Of a stretch of 64,000 bases of DNA, positions 59,974-64,000 are shown in pieces. The stretch is from Streptomyces fulvoviolaceus (lineage in GTDB: Bacteria; Actinomycetota; Actinomycetes; Streptomycetales; Streptomycetaceae). The notes under the pieces were generated by a model, which did no database searches, was not told where the DNA came from, and worked only from the letters and a program-made list of their open reading frames with translations. The DNA lies in the NCBI RefSeq assembly GCF_000718165.1, contig NZ_JOEY01000025.1, positions 86,283 to 150,282 on the forward strand. The letters run 5' to 3'. Both the position numbers and the translations under genes were made by a program. Each line of letters begins with the position of its first letter. Position 1 is the stretch's first letter.

Positions 59974-61238
59974 CGTGCCGAGGCTCCCGAGGTACCGCCC
60001 TCCACCGCGGTCGCCCACGCCTGGAGACCCTCGTCCACCGCCGCCTCGTCGATGACGAGCGCCGGGATCATCCGCACGACCTGGTTCCAGGCCCCGCACA
60101 GCAGCAGGAGCAGCCCCTCGTCGACGGCGGCCCGCTGCACACGGGCGGCGGTCTCGGGGTCGGGGCTGCCGTCCTCGGTGACGAACTCGGTGGCCAGCAT
60201 CAGCCCGAGCCCGCGTACGTCCCCGATGCCCGGCGTCCGCTCGGCCACCGCTTCCAGGCCTGCGCGCAGCCTGGCGCCCATGGCCTCGGCGTTCTCGACG
60301 AGCTTCTCGTCCCGTACGACGTCGAGGGTGGCGCAGGCCGCCGCGCAGGCGACCGCGTTGGCGCCGTACGTGCCGCCCTGCGAGCCGGGCCATGCCTTGG
60401 TCATCAGCTCCTCGGACGCGGCGATCCCGGAGAGCGGGAAGCCGCTGGCCAGGCCCTTGGCGGTGATGAGGATGTCCGGGGTGACGCCGAAGTGGTCGTG
60501 GCCCCAGAACCGGCCGGTGCGGCCGACGCCGGTCTGCACCTCGTCGAGGATCAGCAGGAAGCCGTGCCGGTCGGCGCGTTCGCGCAGGCCTTCCAGGAAG
60601 GCGCGGGTCGCGGGCACGTAGCCGCCCTCGCCGAGTACCGGTTCGACGATGACGGCGGCGGTGTCGGCGGGCGAGGAGATGGTCTGGAGGGTGTAGTCGA
60701 GCTCCTGGAGGGCGAAGCGGGTGGCCGCGTCCTCGTCCCAGCCGTAGCGGTAGGCCGTCGGGAAGGGGGTGACGACCACGCCGCTCATCAGCGGGGAGAA
60801 GCCGGACCGGAAGCGGGTGCCGGACGTGGTCATGGCGGCGGCGGCCACGGTACGGCCGTGGAAACCGCCGTGGCAGACCAGGATGTTGGGCCGGCCGGTG
60901 GCCTGGCGGGCCAGGCGCAGTGCGGCCTCGACGGCCTCGCTGCCGGAGTTGGTGAAGAACAGGCTGTCGAGGCCGGCCGGCAGCACCTCGCCGAGTTTGT
61001 CGACGAGCCGCTGCAGGGGTTGGTGCATGACCGTCGTGTACTGACCGTGGACGAGGGTGCCCACCTGCTCCCGCGCCGCCTCCACCACCCTGGGGTGGCA
61101 GTGCCCGGTGCTGGTGACGCCGATGCCGGCGGTGAAGTCGAGGTAGCGGCGGCCGTCCTCGCCGTACAGGTGGACGCCCTCGCCCCGGACCGCCACCACG
61201 GGCGTGGCCTGGCGAAGGTGCGGCGACAGTGCGGTCAT
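59970..61238 (-). CDS. gabT: 4-aminobutyrate aminotransferase
   Basis: A 422-residue class III PLP aminotransferase of the GabT group. The opening FTAGIGVTSTGHCHPRVVEA, the FFTNSGSEAVEAALRLARQATG motif and LILDEVQTGVGRTGRFW are typical; the PLP Lys is in DILITAKGLASGFPLSG. It moves the amino group from GABA to 2-oxoglutarate and yields succinate semialdehyde. 5-aminovalerate (DavT) is an alternative substrate. It is the first gene of the three-gene leftward operon and is divergent from the PucR gene. Confidence 0.93.
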   Translation of the reverse strand: MTALSPHLRQATPVVAVRGEGVHLYGEDGRRYLDFTAGIGVTSTGHCHPRVVEAAREQVGTLVHGQYTTVMHQPLQRLVDKLGEVLPAGLDSLFFTNSGSEAVEAALRLARQATGRPNILVCHGGFHGRTVAAAAMTTSGTRFRSGFSPLMSGVVVTPFPTAYRYGWDEDAATRFALQELDYTLQTISSPADTAAVIVEPVLGEGGYVPATRAFLEGLRERADRHGFLLILDEVQTGVGRTGRFWGHDHFGVTPDILITAKGLASGFPLSGIAASEELMTKAWPGSQGGTYGANAVACAAACATLDVVRDEKLVENAEAMGARLRAGLEAVAERTPGIGDVRGLGLMLATEFVTEDGSPDPETAARVQRAAVDEGLLLLLCGAWNQVVRMIPALVIDEAAVDEGLQAWATAVEGGTSGASAR

Positions 61239-61259
61239 GTTCGTCTCCCGGCCGTGTCT

Positions 61260-61334
61260 CGTGATCTGGGTGTTCTGCTCCCACTTCCTTCCCGAGCATC
61301 CAGGCCGCCGCGGAGGGCGACAACGCGTGATCTG
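61260..61334. promoter_or_regulatory. divergent gabT/pucR region with a short direct repeat
   Basis: The 260-base gap (61239-61498) contains two copies of CGTGATCTG, at 61260-61268 and 61326-61334. It must hold both promoters, but no good -35/-10 pair was fixed. The repeat is only nine bases and may be chance. Confidence 0.3.
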
Positions 61335-61498
61335 TCCAGCGGGGACACGGTGTTCGGACGTTGTGTCAACCGCGGGGGCCGTTATGCGCCCCCCGGCACC
61401 GTGGTGGCCGCTGTGAGGCCCCTCTTGCGCAGGTCAGCGGCGCTTGTCAGAGTGACCGGGCCGGCTTCGCACGAGCGGGGCGTCCCCATGGAGACACC

Positions 61499-63142
61499 GT
61501 GAACGAGAACCACCCCGCCACTCGTCCACCGGACACGGACGACGGGGACACAAGCGCCGCCGGCCGCACACTCACCGTCGCCGACGTCCTGGCCCTCCCC
61601 GTCCTGGCCGCCGGACAGCCCCAGGTCGTCACCGGTGTGCCCCACCTCGACCGGCCGGTGCGCTGGGTCCACATCACGGAGCTGACGGACCCCGCCTCCT
61701 TCCTCAAGGGCGGCGAACTCGTCCTGACCACGGGCATGCCCCTGCCCGACGACGCCGCGGATGTCCGCCGGTACGTCGACGAGCTCGCCGACGTCGAAGC
61801 GGCGGCCCTGGTCATCGAACTCGTACGGCGTTACCACCGCCCGCCCGAAGCACTCGTCCACGCCTGCCACGCCCGCGGACTCCCGCTGATCACCCTCGCC
61901 AAGGACGTCAACTTCCTGGAGGTCACCCAGGTCGTCCACACCCTCATCCTCGGCAACCAGACCGACGCGATGCGCCGGACCCAGCGGATCCACGAGGCGT
62001 TCACGGCCCTGACGCTGCGCGGCGCGGGTGCGGAGGACGTGGTGCGGGCGGCGTCGGAGATGAGCGGCCGCACGGTCGTCCTGGAGAACCTGGCGCACCA
62101 GGCGCTGATCTGCGAGCCTTCCGGCAGCACGGTGGAAGAGGCGCTCACCGACTGGGAGCGGCGCTCCAGGGCGACCCCGCCCGGCGATCCCTCGGACGTA
62201 CGCGGTGCGGAACGCTGGCTCGTCACACCCGTGGAGTACCAGGGCGAACGCTGGGGCCGCGTCGCCATGCTCCCGGCCCGCGCCGACGGGCCGTCCTTCG
62301 GCCCGGAGCACCTCACCGTCCTGCAGAGAACGGCGATGGCGCTGACCGTCGCCCGTCTCATCCACCCCACGCCCTGGGAGCGCACCGCACACCGAAACGC
62401 CCTGCGTGACCTGGCCGAACAGCGCCACCACTCCCCCGAGGACGCCCGCGCCCGCTGCGCCGCACTGGGCCTGCCCACGGACGACAGTCGGTTCCTCGCG
62501 ATCCTCGTCGATCAGGGCGGCGCCGAAACGGAGGCCCTTCTGTCCCGGGAGCTGAGGACCGCGGGTATCCCCACCCTCGTCGGCGAACTGTCCCCCGGCC
62601 GCCTCGGCATCCTGCTGGCCCTGCGCCCCTCCCAGCCCTGGCGTCCCGTCGCCGAACGCCTCGGCCGCGCCGCCCTGGACCTGGTCCCGCTGGCGGTCGT
62701 GAGCGTCGGCTCGGAGGTCACGGACCTCGCCGACACCGCCCGCTCGTTCCGCGAGGCGGCCCGGGTCGCCGAGGCCACCCCGCCCGGCCGGCCCCTGCCC
62801 CCGGACCGCTCCTTCCACGAACTGTCCGACATCGGCCTGAGCCGGTTGCTGTACGCACTCCGCGAGGACACCCGGATCCAGGAGTACACCGAACGGCAGC
62901 TGGGCCGCCTGATCGACCACGACACCCGGCACGGCAGCGACCTGCTGACGACCCTGCGCCACTACCTCGACGCGGCCGGCAACAAGACCACCGCCGCCCG
63001 CCGCGGCGGCGTGTCCCGCGAGACCGTCTACCAACGCCTGCGCACCATCGAGCGCCTCCTGAACCGCGACCTCGAATCCGGCGAACAGCGCACCGAACTC
63101 CACATCGCACTCACGGCACTCGACGTCCTGCGGGCCTCCTGA
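61499..63142 (+). CDS. PucR-family transcriptional regulator
   Basis: A 547-residue PucR/CdaR-type regulator. The N-terminal PucR domain (about residues 27-150) contains GVPHLDRPVRWVHITELTDP and LKGGELVLTTGMPLP. A middle GAF/GGDEF-like region follows. The C-terminal HTH_30 domain reads LLTTLRHYLDAAGNKTTAARRGGVSRETVYQRLRTIERLL. Relatives activate GABA, polyamine and purine catabolism. GTG 61499 was chosen because upstream in-frame residues look non-coding; the ribosome binding site is weak. Its position opposite gabT makes it the likely activator of the gab operon. Confidence 0.92.
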   Translation: MNENHPATRPPDTDDGDTSAAGRTLTVADVLALPVLAAGQPQVVTGVPHLDRPVRWVHITELTDPASFLKGGELVLTTGMPLPDDAADVRRYVDELADVEAAALVIELVRRYHRPPEALVHACHARGLPLITLAKDVNFLEVTQVVHTLILGNQTDAMRRTQRIHEAFTALTLRGAGAEDVVRAASEMSGRTVVLENLAHQALICEPSGSTVEEALTDWERRSRATPPGDPSDVRGAERWLVTPVEYQGERWGRVAMLPARADGPSFGPEHLTVLQRTAMALTVARLIHPTPWERTAHRNALRDLAEQRHHSPEDARARCAALGLPTDDSRFLAILVDQGGAETEALLSRELRTAGIPTLVGELSPGRLGILLALRPSQPWRPVAERLGRAALDLVPLAVVSVGSEVTDLADTARSFREAARVAEATPPGRPLPPDRSFHELSDIGLSRLLYALREDTRIQEYTERQLGRLIDHDTRHGSDLLTTLRHYLDAAGNKTTAARRGGVSRETVYQRLRTIERLLNRDLESGEQRTELHIALTALDVLRAS

Positions 63143-63504
63143 CGGGATCCTGCGCCGGGTGCGGGCCGCGGGCCTGTGCCGCGGGGAGAACGGCCGGCGC
63201 CTCGCGGTCGACTGCCCAGCCGTTCGCTTCGGTGGGTGTCAGCAGGGCGGAATCTGCTCACCACGTGGAGCACGGGTCAAGGGTCGGCGACCCGCAACCT
63301 GCCTCCACCCAACCCATCGGCGCATCTCAGCGCACTCTCCCCCGCGGTTTCAACGGCACCGGCGGAAGCCTCGGGGTGTAGCTCAAAACCCGTGGATCAC
63401 CCCGGTGCTTGGCCGGCAGCCCGGAACGATCCCCGACCACGTCGCGGAGAACAGCCCGGACACGGTCCCGCGCCCGTCGCGGATCCGGCATCGGCCGGGT
63501 CATC
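63143..63504. other. no gene recognised
   Basis: This stretch after the PucR gene has several open frames on both strands but none shows a family motif, ribosome binding site or conserved look. It includes a GGGCCGCGGGCC palindrome. It is probably degraded DNA left of the transposase remnant. Confidence 0.5.
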
Positions 63505-63633
63505 CAGAACCAGCTCAACAAGGAGATCAGGCGTCGCGCCGACGTGGTCGACGTCTTCCCGGACCGCTCCGCCCTGATCCGACTCGTAGGCACGGTGCTG
63601 ACCGGGCAGAACGGCGAATGGACCGAGACCCGC
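63505..63633 (+). mobile_element. IS256-family transposase remnant (C-terminal part)
   Basis: One plus-strand frame reads QNQLNKEIRRRADVVDVFPD, then RSALIRLVGTVLTGQNGEWTE, which matches the C-terminal region of IS256/mutator-type transposases. The catalytic DDE domain, start codon and terminal inverted repeats are missing. Only about 43 residues are recognisable, so this is a fossil and not active. Confidence 0.8.
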
Positions 63634-63694
63634 CGCAGCCCAGGCCGAGGACGCCGGTCTCCGGGCCGCCGGTGCCGAGTGTCGTCGTGCGCAT
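63629..63694 (-). pseudogene. aldo/keto reductase, N-terminal fragment
   Basis: The ATG at 63694 opens MRTTTLGTGGPETGVLGLGC, the usual start of an NADPH aldo/keto reductase. The match ends after about 22 residues, exactly where the transposase remnant begins. The catalytic Asp, Tyr, Lys and His regions are absent. In Streptomyces such genes often stand opposite an XRE regulator, which is what lies to the right. Confidence 0.75.
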
Positions 63695-63916
63695 GGACTC
63701 TGCCTGCTTCCTGGCAGCGGTTGTGGGGCTGTTCCTCGTCGTGATGTGCTCGCCCCAGGTGGTCTCGCCGTCAGGTGGAGATCCCCACACCGGCAACGCT
63801 CCCTCGCACACGCGTCACCTGCCAGACCGCACTGTGCCAGGGATCCGCGTTCAGGGGTACGACAGGGCCCCCCACACGCCTACCGGCGGGTCACCGACAT
63901 CCGCACACTCGAAGAC

Positions 63917-64000
63917 ATGACACGTGAGCAGCAGAGCGGGGGTACCGAGCTGGGGCGTTTCCTGCGCGCCCGCCGGGCCCGGATCACCCCCGCCGAGGCC
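63917..64000 (+). CDS. XRE-family helix-turn-helix regulator, N-terminus only
   Basis: The final 28 codons (ATG at 63917) read ELGRFLRARRARITPAEA near their end. This is the characteristic start of Streptomyces XRE-type regulators with a C-terminal MmyB-like ligand domain. The helix-turn-helix proper lies beyond the window. It is divergent from the truncated aldo/keto reductase, which may have been its target. Confidence 0.75.
   Translation, partial: MTREQQSGGTELGRFLRARRARITPAEA

Noticed and set aside
63143..63504. Several open frames of 80-250 codons after the PucR gene
   Set aside because: None has a family motif, start signal or natural composition; they look like degraded DNA.
1..64000. 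CRISPR arrays, tRNA and rRNA genes, prophage structural genes, biosynthetic clusters
   Set aside because: Looked for on both strands; no repeat-spacer pattern, cloverleaf, rRNA core, capsid/tail or PKS/NRPS signatures were seen.

Overview
The window is high-GC DNA with GTG/TTG starts, tightly overlapping ATGA/GTGA gene junctions, many sugar and amine ABC transporters, LacI/TetR/IclR/PucR/XRE regulators, Tat-type signal peptides and the short intergenic palindromes typical of Streptomyces. It reads as a chromosomal stretch of a Streptomyces or close relative, rich in catabolic operons. No rRNA, tRNA, CRISPR array, origin or intact mobile element was seen.

1-16.2 kb is an L-rhamnose catabolic island. 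A leftward operon (8.2 to 0 kb) encodes the RhaTPQS ABC importer, the mutarotase RhaM, a secreted BNR_4 beta-propeller that may release rhamnose from polysaccharide, a LacI-family regulator and a truncated S33 hydrolase. A rightward operon (8.5 to 16.2 kb) encodes rhamnose isomerase, a fused rhamnulose-1-phosphate aldolase/lactaldehyde dehydrogenase, rhamnulokinase and LutABC. Together they predict rhamnose to DHAP plus L-lactaldehyde, then L-lactate, then pyruvate. The divergent region holds two promoter/operator pairs.

16.2-23.5 kb holds a decaying osmoprotectant (choline/betaine type) ABC transporter. Its ATPase gene is broken by a short palindromic repeat and its binding-protein gene by a frameshift and an internal deletion; both permeases are intact. 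Between the parts lie a four-helix membrane protein, two peptidoglycan hydrolases sharing an almost identical 86-residue C-terminal module, and an ArsR-like regulator.

23.5-34.6 kb is mixed: small membrane proteins, a DUF6461-like protein, a MacB/FtsX-type ABC exporter, a TetR regulator with three matching operators, a MoxR AAA/VWA pair, an SDR, an MDR oxidoreductase, a cupin, and a PLP dehydratase with a YheO-type regulator and tandem operator.

34.7-41.4 kb is a beta-galactoside module: MFS transporter (apparently leaderless), two GH35 enzymes without signal peptides, and a LacI regulator.

41.5-54.6 kb is one leftward operon of twelve genes of unknown substrate: a PotABCD-like importer with a Tat lipoprotein binding protein, two AspA/AstE-type zinc deacylases, two FAD amine oxidases, a class III aminotransferase, an aldehyde dehydrogenase, an aldo/keto reductase and a HAD dehalogenase-like protein, with a divergent IclR regulator. 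It is the best candidate for an undescribed pathway. 55.7-63.1 kb carries a GABA-type gabT/gabD set with a YdiJ-like FAD/Fe-S dehydrogenase and a divergent PucR regulator. The right end (63.5-64 kb) has an IS256 transposase remnant abutting an aldo/keto reductase fragment, then the start of an XRE regulator.
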